A stretch of 64,000 bases of DNA from SG8-30 sp964406445. Its GTDB lineage: Bacteria > Pseudomonadota > Gammaproteobacteria > Steroidobacterales > Steroidobacteraceae. The translations under genes were made by a program, and so were the position numbers. This document shows, piece by piece, positions 1-6,850 of the stretch. The stretch lies in assembly GCA_964406445.1 (NCBI GenBank), contig CAYORU010000002.1, forward strand, positions 124,001-188,000, in the 5' to 3' direction. The notes beneath the pieces were generated by a model. That model was not told the DNA's origin. It searched no databases and worked only from the letters and a program-made list of their open reading frames with translations. Within the stretch, counting starts at the first letter, position 1; every line of letters begins with the position of its first letter.

Positions 1-313
1 CGGCGGCGTAGGCGTAGGCCGCGGCGAGCTCGGTGGCACGGGCCTGCCTGAGGCCGAACAGCCCGCCAGCGAAGGCCATGACGGCGAAGACCGTGGCGAA
101 CAGCCGGCGCAGCCGGTCCGCTTCCACCAGCTCGATCGGGTAGCCGAGGAACTGCACGGTGAGCAGCACGCCGTCGGGCAGGCGCCAGATCGCCCAGAGC
201 GTCAGGAGCGGCGCGCCCAGCAGGATCAGCGGTCGCAGTCCCGGCCGGGCCACCGCGATCAACAGCGCCCCGATGATCAGGATGAAGGCCGGCGGGAAGG
301 GCAGCTCAATCAC
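1..313 (-). CDS. Mrp/Mnh-type cation/H+ antiporter subunit D (third copy), N-terminal part
   Basis: The reading frame opens with GTG at 313 and runs off the left edge, so only about 104 residues are present. They are strongly hydrophobic (membrane stretches near residues 5-35 and 60-80) and end in an FGLRQARATELAAAYAYAA segment. That matches the N-terminal region of MnhD/NuoM-like proton-translocating subunits. It follows the small membrane gene at 306-623 with an 8-base overlap and is the last visible gene of the antiporter operon. It would be the third D-type subunit of the complex. The family call rests on the N-terminus and operon context only. Confidence 0.7.
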   Translation of the reverse strand, partial: MIELPFPPAFILIIGALLIAVARPGLRPLILLGAPLLTLWAIWRLPDGVLLTVQFLGYPIELVEADRLRRLFATVFAVMAFAGGLFGLRQARATELAAAYAYAA

Positions 314-623
314 GGCCGGCTTCCTCCTTCTCCGCCGCGGTCGAGCGCAGGTCGTAGTAGTCGTCGGGGCGCTTCAGCAGCGCGCCGAGCGCCTTCGCGA
401 ACAGCACCATGCCGACGCAGGCCAGGAAGCCGAAGCCGGCATTGAAGCCGAACCAGCCCTCGACTTCGAACCGTGGGTGGAGGTGCACCAGCAACTCCGC
501 GCCGACTGCGACCGCGAGCACCGCGGCGAAGACCCACCACAGCGCGCGGATCGTGCCCGGCCGCGACAGCCAGTGCAGGCCTGCCGGATCGCGCGATGCC
601 GGCGTGCGGTCCTGCTCGCTCAT
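306..623 (-). CDS. Small membrane protein inside the antiporter operon
   Basis: A 105-residue protein with two predicted membrane segments (about residues 26-46 and 58-82) and a charged C-terminus rich in D, E and K. Its start overlaps the stop of the upstream MnhD gene by four bases (ATGA), and the next D-type gene overlaps its end, so it is translationally coupled to both neighbours. I do not recognise a named family. Similar small two-TM proteins occur between D-type subunits in Mbh-like antiporter operons, so an accessory or structural subunit is the natural inference. Confidence 0.75.
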   Translation of the reverse strand: MSEQDRTPASRDPAGLHWLSRPGTIRALWWVFAAVLAVAVGAELLVHLHPRFEVEGWFGFNAGFGFLACVGMVLFAKALGALLKRPDDYYDLRSTAAEKEEAGRD

Positions 624-2083
624 GACGGCCTCACGATCGCCTTCTCCACGTCGACCACCGGGCCGTTCAGGAAGAAGAACAGCACCGTCAGCGTGGCGGT
701 GAACACCAGTGCCGCCACCATCGGCCAGGGGGCCTCGCCGTGTTCGCGTTTCGGCGCAACGGTCTCCGGGTGGAACCACGCCCGGTGGATGATCGGCAGG
801 AAGTACGCCGCGTTCAGGCCGGTGGACAGCGTCAGCACGGCCAGCACGAAGTAGAGGTCGTTCTGGAAGGCGCCGGCGATGATGTACCACTTCGACACGA
901 AGCCCGCAGTCGGCGGCACGCCGATCATGCTGAGCGCGCCGACCGTCAGCGCCGTGAGGGTCCAGGGCATGCGCAGGCCGATGCCGTCGAGCTGGGACAC
1001 GTGCGTCTTGCCCGACGCCACGTAGATGGCGCCGGCCGTGAAGAACAGCGTGATCTTGGCGACCCCGTGGGCGACGATGTGCATGGCCGCGCCGATCTCG
1101 GACAGCGGCGTCAGCACCATCGCGGCAAGGATCACGTAGGACAGCTGCCCGATCGTCGAGTAGGCGAGCAGCCGCTTGATCTCGTCCTGCCTGAGCGCGA
1201 CCACCGAGGCCGCGACCACCGTGAAGCCGGCGAGGTAGACGAGCAGGCGCTCTGCGGGTATCCCCGCGAGGAAGTCGAGACCGAAGACGTAGATGACTAC
1301 TTTCGTGATCGTGAACACGCCGGCCTTGACCACCGCCACCGCGTGCAGCAGCGCCGACACCGGCACCGGGGCGACCATTGCCGCCGGCAGCCAGCGATGC
1401 ACGGGCATGACGGCAGCCTTGCCGACGCCCAGGACGAACAACGCCAGCAGGATCGTCGCCTCCGCCTCGCTGATGCGGCCTGCAAGCAGTCCCCCGGGGC
1501 GGAATTCGAGCGTGCCTGCGATCGAGTAGGTCCAGATGATCGCCGGCAGGAACAGGCCGATCGAGGTGCCGAGCAGGATCCCGAGATAGGTGCGCGCGCC
1601 GCGGAGTGCGGCCGGCGTGCCCGCGTGTGAGACCAGCGGGTAGGTGGAGAGCGTGAGCACCTCGTAGAAGATGAAGAGCGTGAGCAGGTTGCCGGCGAAG
1701 GCCACGCCCATCGCGCCGAGCAATGCGATGGCGAAGCACAGGTAGAAGCGCGTCTGGTGCGGCTCCTTGCGCGCCCGCATGTAGCCGATGGAGTAGACCG
1801 AGGTCACGATCCACAGCCCGCTCGCGAGCACCGCGAACAGCGCGCCGAGAGGCTCCGGCCTGAGTTCGATCGGCAGGCCCGGCAGTGGCTCGGCCAGTAT
1901 CACCGTCGGGATGTCGCCGCCCAAAAGCCCGCCCAGCACACCCAGGACCGAGGCGAACAGCGCGATGGCGGTCGCGAGCGTCACCGACTCGCGCAGGTTG
2001 GGCCAGCGGCCGGCGGCAACGATCCCGGCCGCGCCGATGGCCGGTACCAGCAGGCACAGCTGCAGCGCGAGCGACGTGCTCAC
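620..2083 (-). CDS. Mrp/Mnh-type cation/H+ antiporter subunit D (second copy)
   Basis: A 487-residue polytopic protein of the NuoL/M/N-MrpD family (proton-conducting antiporter-like subunit). Visible family features are the long run of about 14 membrane helices, the FYEVLTLSTYPLV segment with the conserved membrane Glu, a Lys in the GVGKAAVMPVHRWLP helix, and the HAVAVVKAGVFTI segment followed by KRLLAYSTIGQLSY. The GTG start at 2083 gives a GTGA overlap with the previous D gene. A longer in-frame opening up to 2356 exists but would lie inside that gene. The product should be an ion-translocating subunit of the inner-membrane antiporter complex. Confidence 0.9.
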   Translation of the reverse strand: MSTSLALQLCLLVPAIGAAGIVAAGRWPNLRESVTLATAIALFASVLGVLGGLLGGDIPTVILAEPLPGLPIELRPEPLGALFAVLASGLWIVTSVYSIGYMRARKEPHQTRFYLCFAIALLGAMGVAFAGNLLTLFIFYEVLTLSTYPLVSHAGTPAALRGARTYLGILLGTSIGLFLPAIIWTYSIAGTLEFRPGGLLAGRISEAEATILLALFVLGVGKAAVMPVHRWLPAAMVAPVPVSALLHAVAVVKAGVFTITKVVIYVFGLDFLAGIPAERLLVYLAGFTVVAASVVALRQDEIKRLLAYSTIGQLSYVILAAMVLTPLSEIGAAMHIVAHGVAKITLFFTAGAIYVASGKTHVSQLDGIGLRMPWTLTALTVGALSMIGVPPTAGFVSKWYIIAGAFQNDLYFVLAVLTLSTGLNAAYFLPIIHRAWFHPETVAPKREHGEAPWPMVAALVFTATLTVLFFFLNGPVVDVEKAIVRPS

Positions 2084-3549
2084 GGTGCGGCCCCCATCAG
2101 GGCCCGCGCGGCCTGCCCGGCGAGTCCGATCGAGACTCGGGTGTCGACGCCGAGCCAGACGTTGGCCGCCACCAGCACCCAGGTGGGCAGCAGCAGCGAC
2201 CACGGCGCTTCCCGCACGCCGTCCGGCGCCGGGCCCTGGAAGTAGGCGACCTCGACCAGCCGCCAGATGTAGGCCACGGCAAGCAGCGAGCTGCCCACGA
2301 TCACCGCCACCAGCGCCCAGTGTCCGGCCTCCAGCGCGCCGAGCACGAGGTACCACTTGCTAATGAAGCCGACGGTGAGCGGCACGCCGATGAGGCTCAG
2401 GCCGCCGGCGACGAACGCCGCCATGGTCCAGGGCATGGCCCGGCCGAGCCCCGCGAGGCTCGTGACTGCGGTGCTGCCGATGCGGTAGGTGATGCAGCCG
2501 AGCGCGAGGAACAGCGCGCCCTTCATCAGCGCGTGGTTGAGCAGGTGCAGCAGGGCGGCCGTGAGGCCGGTGACCGTCGCCAGCGACAGCCCGAGCACCA
2601 TGTAGCCGACCTGCGCGACGCTCGAGTAGGCGAGCATGCGCTTGGCGTCCGGCTGGTTGATCGCGACCGCGGAGGCGACCAGCATGCCGAGCACGGCGAG
2701 CGCCATGAGCGCCAGCCCGAGCGACAGCTGGCCGAACGCGAAGTCGGCGCCGATGACCGTGTAGAAGAGCCGGATCAGCAGGTAGACGGCCACCTTGGTC
2801 GAGGTCGCGGCGAGCAGCGCGCTGACCGCCGACGGCGCGTAGGCGTAGGCGTTCGGCAGCCACAGGTGCAGCGGGAACAGCGCGAGCTTGAGGCACACGC
2901 CGACGGTTACGAAAGCGACCGCGGTGTGCATCGTGCGCGTGTCGGCGACCGCCGGGAGCCGCTCGGCGAGATCCGCCATGTTGAGCGTGCCCGTCATCGC
3001 GTAGAAGAGCCCGATCCCGATCAGGTAGAAGGTGGCGCCGAGCGTGCCCATGATCAGGTAGCGGAAGGAGGCCGTCAGCGCGCGCCGGTCGCGGCCGAGC
3101 GCGATCAGCGTATAGGTGGCGAGCGACGAGATCTCGAGGAACACGAACACGTTGAAGGCGTCGCCGGTCCCGGCGATGCCCAGCAGCCCGGTCAGCAGCA
3201 GCAGCACCGCGGCGTAGAAGCCGCCCTGGCGCTCGGGCGGGATCTCGCGTTCCGCGCTCGGACCCGCGAATGGCAGCACCACCGCGGCGAGTCCGGTCAC
3301 CAGCAGTTGCACCAGCGCATTCGCCGCGTCGAGCCGGAACTCGATGCCCCAGGGCGCGGCCCATCCGCCGAGCTCGTAGCTCAGGGTGCCCGCCGCGCCG
3401 ATCGCGTGGGCGAGCCAGGCGGCGCAGGCCAGGGAAGACCATGTCGCGAGCGTGGCGACCAGCCAGGGCAGCCGCTGGCCGGGCAGCACCGCGCACACCG
3501 GCGCGGCCAGCAGCGGGATCACTACCAGCAGGACCTGGAGGTGCTCCAT
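2080..3549 (-). CDS. mnhD: Mrp/Mnh-type cation/H+ antiporter subunit D (first copy)
   Basis: A 489-residue membrane protein of the MrpD/NuoM family. It carries the NVFVFLEISSLATYTLIAL helix with the conserved Glu, the KLALFPLHLWLPNAYAYAPS segment, the STKVAVYLLIRL segment with the conserved Lys, and KRMLAYSSVAQVGYM. Length is typical for the family (about 490-500). Its start lies two bases after the mnhC stop and its stop overlaps the next D gene by four bases. It should translocate protons or cations across the inner membrane as part of the complex encoded by this operon. Confidence 0.92.
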   Translation of the reverse strand: MEHLQVLLVVIPLLAAPVCAVLPGQRLPWLVATLATWSSLACAAWLAHAIGAAGTLSYELGGWAAPWGIEFRLDAANALVQLLVTGLAAVVLPFAGPSAEREIPPERQGGFYAAVLLLLTGLLGIAGTGDAFNVFVFLEISSLATYTLIALGRDRRALTASFRYLIMGTLGATFYLIGIGLFYAMTGTLNMADLAERLPAVADTRTMHTAVAFVTVGVCLKLALFPLHLWLPNAYAYAPSAVSALLAATSTKVAVYLLIRLFYTVIGADFAFGQLSLGLALMALAVLGMLVASAVAINQPDAKRMLAYSSVAQVGYMVLGLSLATVTGLTAALLHLLNHALMKGALFLALGCITYRIGSTAVTSLAGLGRAMPWTMAAFVAGGLSLIGVPLTVGFISKWYLVLGALEAGHWALVAVIVGSSLLAVAYIWRLVEVAYFQGPAPDGVREAPWSLLLPTWVLVAANVWLGVDTRVSIGLAGQAARALMGAAP

Positions 3550-3551
3550 GT

Positions 3552-3905
3552 TCAGAAGTCGTTGTCCAGCCGGTGCAGGGCGTCTTCCTCGACCGTGCCG
3601 TAGGCCTCGCGGATGCGCACCACCAGCGCGAGGCCCAGCGCGGTCGTCGCGACGCCGACCACGATCGCGGTGAGGATGAGGACGTGCGGGAGCGGGTTCG
3701 AGTACAGCGTGACGCCGGGCGTGAGGATCGGCACGGCGCCGTCGCGCACGAAGCCGACGCTGATGTAGAAGAGGAACACGGCCGACTGGAAGATGTTCAG
3801 GCCGACGATCTTCTTCACGAGGTGGCCCCGCGAGATCATCGTGTACAGGCCGATCATCAGCAGCGTGATGACGATCCAGTAGTTGTACAGGCCGAGCCCC
3901 AGCAT
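3552..3905 (-). CDS. mnhC: Mrp/Mnh-type antiporter subunit C (NuoK-like)
   Basis: A 117-residue protein with three membrane helices, of normal length for MnhC/NuoK-like subunits. The family signature is seen in GLNIFQSAVFLFYISVGFV and in the C-terminal helix PLPHVLILTAIVVGVATTAL, which is close to the classic PHALVLTAIVVG element. It overlaps the end of mnhB by one base and is followed after two bases by mnhD, the conserved C-D order of Mrp operons. It is a membrane-embedded subunit of the antiporter. Confidence 0.93.
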   Translation of the reverse strand: MLGLGLYNYWIVITLLMIGLYTMISRGHLVKKIVGLNIFQSAVFLFYISVGFVRDGAVPILTPGVTLYSNPLPHVLILTAIVVGVATTALGLALVVRIREAYGTVEEDALHRLDNDF

Positions 3906-4324
3906 CAGCTGTCCACCCGGTCGGCGAAGGTGAACACGAGCAGGATCATGGTCGAGGCGACGGTGAGCGCCACCCCGATCTCGATGAGGATGATGCCGGC
4001 GTGCTGGCCGCCGGCGGGGGTCGTGCCGAGCACCCCGTACTCGAGGTAGTTGCCGCCTAGCAGCAGCCCGGCGACCCCGACGAGGCCGTAGACCAGCACG
4101 CCGCTCGCCGCGATCAGGCGCAGGACCCGGGTCGGCGCGACCCTGCGCGTGGCCTCGAGGCCGAAGGTGAGCATGTGGACGAAGAAGGCCGCGGCGATGA
4201 TCACGCCGGCCTGGAACGCGCCGCCGGGCCCGACCTCGCCGTGGAAGTGCACGTACAGCCCGAACAGCAGGATCACCGGGATCAGGAACTTCGCGACGAC
4301 GCGGAGGATCAGCGCATCCTGCAT
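3905..4324 (-). CDS. mnhB: Mrp/Mnh-type antiporter subunit B
   Basis: A 139-residue protein with four predicted membrane helices. It contains FGLYVHFHGEVGPGGAFQAG, the MnhB/MrpB hallmark (H-G-x-x-x-P-G-G-G/A-F-Q-G/A), and ends in a final membrane helix. The ATG at 4324 overlaps the stop of the upstream MbhD/E-like gene (TGATG). A longer in-frame opening to 4927 is a shadow reading of the upstream gene. It forms part of the membrane domain of the antiporter. Confidence 0.93.
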   Translation of the reverse strand: MQDALILRVVAKFLIPVILLFGLYVHFHGEVGPGGAFQAGVIIAAAFFVHMLTFGLEATRRVAPTRVLRLIAASGVLVYGLVGVAGLLLGGNYLEYGVLGTTPAGGQHAGIILIEIGVALTVASTMILLVFTFADRVDS

Positions 4325-4818
4325 CACTCGTCCTCCCGTCGGCGCGCGGGACCGATGAGCAGCCAGACGCCGAGCCCTGCGGTGAAGATCACCACGACCT
4401 CGCCGAGCGTGTCGAAGCCCCGGTAACTCGCGAGCACGCTGGTCACGACGTTGGGAATGCCGATCTCGCGGCCCGAGTCGCCCAGGTAGCGCGGCGCGAC
4501 GTGCTGCTGCGCGGGATTGTCCGGCTCCCCCACGGGCGGCAGGTCGAGCGTTCCGTAGGCGAGCATCGCGCCCGTGGCGACGACGACCAGCAGGGGCAGC
4601 CGCTGTCGCGGCGCGGGCGACTCCTCCCGGCTGCAGGCGCGCAGTGCCTGCAGCAGGAGGAGGGTCGACACGCCGGCGCCGACGGCCGCCTCGGTGAAGG
4701 CCACGTCGGCGGCGTCCATCACCATGAACATCCCGGCGCACAGCAGGCTGTACATGCCGAACACCATGACGACGGCCAGCAGGTCGCGGCTCAGCGCCAC
4801 GTAGAGCGCCGTCACCAC
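4324..4818 (-). CDS. MbhD/MbhE-like subunit (equivalent of the MrpA C-terminal domain)
   Basis: A hydrophobic protein with FGMYSLLCAGMFMVMDAADVAF followed by TEAAVGAG, the signature of the DUF4040/MbhD domain. After a linker it has NVVTSVLASYRGFDTLGEVVV, the signature of the MbhE/MrpA C-terminal segment. In classic Mrp complexes these parts are fused to the C-terminus of MrpA. Here they form a stand-alone gene, as in Mbh-type systems. The interval uses the first standard start (GTG, 4818). Ten conserved hydrophobic codons continue upstream to a CTG at 4851 that overlaps the mnhG stop as CTGA, so the true start may be that CTG and the protein 175 residues. Confidence 0.85.
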   Translation of the reverse strand: MVTALYVALSRDLLAVVMVFGMYSLLCAGMFMVMDAADVAFTEAAVGAGVSTLLLLQALRACSREESPAPRQRLPLLVVVATGAMLAYGTLDLPPVGEPDNPAQQHVAPRYLGDSGREIGIPNVVTSVLASYRGFDTLGEVVVIFTAGLGVWLLIGPARRREDE

Positions 4819-4847
4819 GAGGAAGCCGAGCAGCAGGATGTCGATGA

Positions 4848-5174
4848 TCAGCTCGGCGATGACGGCGGCTCCCCTGGACGATGCGGCTCGTCGAGTCCCG
4901 CGCCGTGCGCCGCGCGCGCCAGCGCATGGCAGGCGGTGGGGCTCGTGAACAGCAGGAAGACGAGGATCAGCGCGAGCTTCGCCGTGCCGAGCGTGAGGCC
5001 GAGGGCGGGCGCCATGCCGGCGAGCATCAGCGCGGCCGCGAGGGTGTCCACCACGCCGGCCGCGTGCAGGCGGCTGTAGAAGTGCGGCAGGCGGTTGATG
5101 CCGACGCCGCCGATCAGCAGCAGGACGCCGCCGAGTCCGAGCAGCAGGCCGCCGAGCGCGTCGGCCCAGCTCAC
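4848..5174 (-). CDS. mnhG: Mrp/Mnh-type antiporter subunit G
   Basis: A 108-residue protein with three membrane segments, typical of MnhG/PhaG. The family pattern is visible: a glycine-rich first helix (GGLLLGLGGVLLLIGGVGI), then NRLPHFYSRLHAAGVVDTL, close to the MnhG element R-x-P-D-x-Y-x-R-x-H-A-x-x-x-x-x-T. It overlaps mnhF by four bases (ATGA) and is followed by the MbhD/E-like gene. It is a small membrane subunit of the antiporter. Confidence 0.92.
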   Translation of the reverse strand: MSWADALGGLLLGLGGVLLLIGGVGINRLPHFYSRLHAAGVVDTLAAALMLAGMAPALGLTLGTAKLALILVFLLFTSPTACHALARAAHGAGLDEPHRPGEPPSSPS

Positions 5175-5443
5175 GACGACGGCTCCCGCGCCTCTCCCGG
5201 CCGCGCCTCGCAGTAGCGCATGAGGGCGATGGTCGCGACGAAGTTGATCAGCGCGTACAGCAGCGCGACGTCGAGGTAGTCGGTGCGTCCGGCCATCGCG
5301 CCGAGCAGGGCGATCAGCAGCACGGTCTTGGTGCCGAAGGTGTTGACCGCCAGGATGCGGTCCCAGAGCGTGGGCCCGAGCAGGGCCCGCAGCAGCGACA
5401 GGCCCATGGCCACGAGGATCGCGAGGCCGGCCGCGACGAGCAT
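5171..5443 (-). CDS. mnhF: Mrp/Mnh-type antiporter subunit F
   Basis: A 90-residue, three-helix protein. The segment LLGPTLWDRILAVNTFGTKTV matches the MnhF/PhaF signature (G-P-x-x-x-D-R-x-x-A-x-x), and the ending DVALLYALINFVATIALMRY is also typical. It starts at ATG 5443, sharing one base with the mnhE stop (TGATG), and its stop overlaps mnhG. A longer in-frame opening reaching 6292 reads the opposite frame of mnhE and is not credible. Confidence 0.92.
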   Translation of the reverse strand: MLVAAGLAILVAMGLSLLRALLGPTLWDRILAVNTFGTKTVLLIALLGAMAGRTDYLDVALLYALINFVATIALMRYCEARPGEAREPSS

Positions 5444-5922
5444 CAAGCGGGTTCCTCGACGTCGCGCGGCACGCGCCGGTCGAGGTCGCCTTCTGCGACG
5501 GCGCGGCCGCTCGCCTCCGTGAGCGCGTGCACCAGCAGCTCGTCCCCGCGCAAGTCGATGGTGACGGTGCCGGGCGTCAGGGTGATGGAATTGGCCAGCA
5601 CGACCTTGCCGAGGTCCGACGGCTGGCGCGTGCGCACCCGGAGGAACCGCGGCGCGATCGCGAGCCGCGGCGAGACGATGGCCCGGGCCACGTCGACGTT
5701 CGAGACGATGATCTCGCGGCCGAGGTGGACCCAGTAGCGCGTGAGCCGCCAGGACATGTGCACCGGGTGGCTCTCGTGGTCGACGGTGCCCATCCGGCGG
5801 GCGATCCACAGGGTCCCGGCCACGCTGAGCGCCCCGAAAGTCAGCAGCAGGGGCGACGCATAGCCCGAGAGAGTCCACCAGAGCAGGGCGAGGAAAACGG
5901 CGAGGCTCAGGGTCCGCTTCAT
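5443..5922 (-). CDS. mnhE: Mrp/Mnh-type antiporter subunit E
   Basis: A 159-residue protein with two N-terminal membrane helices and a soluble C-terminal part. The family markers are present: LLWWTLSGYASPLLLTFGAL near the N-terminus, then EIIVSNVDVARAIVSP, and VVLANSITLTPGTVTID with the conserved N-S-I-T-L-T-P-G-T element. I chose the start MKRTLSLAVF (ATG at 5922). The upstream in-frame ATG at 5982 would add a non-hydrophobic Ala/Gly leader not typical of the family. This is the first gene of the antiporter operon, about 125 bases from the next gene, so the operon promoter should lie at about 5925-6045. Confidence 0.92.
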   Translation of the reverse strand: MKRTLSLAVFLALLWWTLSGYASPLLLTFGALSVAGTLWIARRMGTVDHESHPVHMSWRLTRYWVHLGREIIVSNVDVARAIVSPRLAIAPRFLRVRTRQPSDLGKVVLANSITLTPGTVTIDLRGDELLVHALTEASGRAVAEGDLDRRVPRDVEEPA

Positions 5923-6047
5923 CGGGAACGTCCGTGCACCAGGGAACGCGGCGGCGGCTTCGAGGCCCGTCGACCCGTGCACGTGCGCCGAGTCCCGGAG
6001 GATACCAGATCCGGGCGGGTTGCCCTGTCGGTCGGCGGCGCCGGGCG

Positions 6048-6743
6048 CTAGCGACCCGTCCGCCCGAGCGCGAGTTGCGCCACGCGGGCCGAGGAGGCGG
6101 GATTCTGCCCCGTGACGAGGCCGCCATCGGCGACCGCGTGCGCCTCGAAGTCAGGGGCGCCTTCGAAGAGTGCGCCGAGTTCCCGCAGCCGCGACTCGAG
6201 CAGGAACGGCACGACTTCGGTGAGCCCGACCGCCTTCTCCTCGGAGTTCGTGAATGCCGAGACGCGACGGCCCGCCACCACCGGCCGGCCATCGGGGAAC
6301 CGCGCGGAGACGAGGCCCGCGGGCCCGTGGCAGACGGCGGCGACCACCGCGCCGCGCTCGAGCGTGCGCGCCACGAGCGAGGCCAGTTCGGCGCTCTCCG
6401 GCAGGTCCCACATGGTTCCGTGGCCGCCGGGCATGAACACGATGTCGAAGTCCCGACCCGCCACCTCGCGCAAGGCGCGGGTCGCGGCCAGCCGATCCTG
6501 CAGCGCGGCGTCCTTTCGGTAGCGGGCCACGCTCCCCGGCGCCTCGCCCTCGGACGAGAGGCTCTGCGGGTCGACGGGCGCCGCGCCGCCGGCGATGGTG
6601 GCGATCTCGATGCGCGCGCCTGCGTCGGCGAAGACGTAGTAGGGCGTCGTGAATTCCTCGAGCCAGAAGCCGGTGGGCTTGCCGGTGGCGCCCATGGCGG
6701 CGTGCGAGGTCAGGACGATGAGGACGTCGGCGGGCTCGGCCAT
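6048..6743 (-). CDS. DJ-1/PfpI family protein (Hsp31-like, glyoxalase III type)
   Basis: A 231-residue class I glutamine-amidotransferase-like protein of the DJ-1/PfpI superfamily. It has the Hsp31-like N-terminus (VLIVLTSHAAMGATGKPTGF), the VFMPGGHGTMWDLPES turn, and the nucleophile elbow AAVCHGPAGL with its cysteine. Members of this subgroup act as glyoxalase III, protein/nucleotide deglycases or holding chaperones, converting methylglyoxal to lactate without cofactor. The start (ATG 6743) matches the family N-terminus. A near-perfect -10 box lies 63 bases upstream. It is a single-gene unit in the cytoplasm. Confidence 0.88.
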   Translation of the reverse strand: MAEPADVLIVLTSHAAMGATGKPTGFWLEEFTTPYYVFADAGARIEIATIAGGAAPVDPQSLSSEGEAPGSVARYRKDAALQDRLAATRALREVAGRDFDIVFMPGGHGTMWDLPESAELASLVARTLERGAVVAAVCHGPAGLVSARFPDGRPVVAGRRVSAFTNSEEKAVGLTEVVPFLLESRLRELGALFEGAPDFEAHAVADGGLVTGQNPASSARVAQLALGRTGR

Positions 6744-6805
6744 GCTGCGATTCCTTTCCCTGGGGCTCGATCGGCGGCGCTGGTCGCCACGCGACCGCCC
6801 CCGCC

Positions 6806-6811
6806 ATTGTA
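6806..6811 (-). promoter_or_regulatory. Candidate -10 element (TACAAT) for the DJ-1/PfpI gene
   Basis: On the minus strand the hexamer TACAAT lies 63 bases upstream of the ATG at 6743, in the 107-base gap between two genes. It is one base off the sigma-70 consensus and stands out in a very GC-rich region. No convincing -35 is visible 17 bases further upstream, so this is a moderate-confidence call. Confidence 0.35.
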
Positions 6812-6850
6812 TCGGCGCGACGACCCGCGTGGATTCGGCGCCGCCGACCT

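Noticed and set aside
740..1630. Plus-strand open frame of 296 codons opposite the second mnhD gene
   Set aside because: No recognisable domain, His/Arg/Asp-rich composition, and fully antisense to a clear antiporter subunit.
1885..3603. Plus-strand open frame of 572 codons opposite the mnhD genes
   Set aside because: Composition is Arg/Gln/His/Glu-rich and periodic, typical for the antisense of a membrane protein gene.
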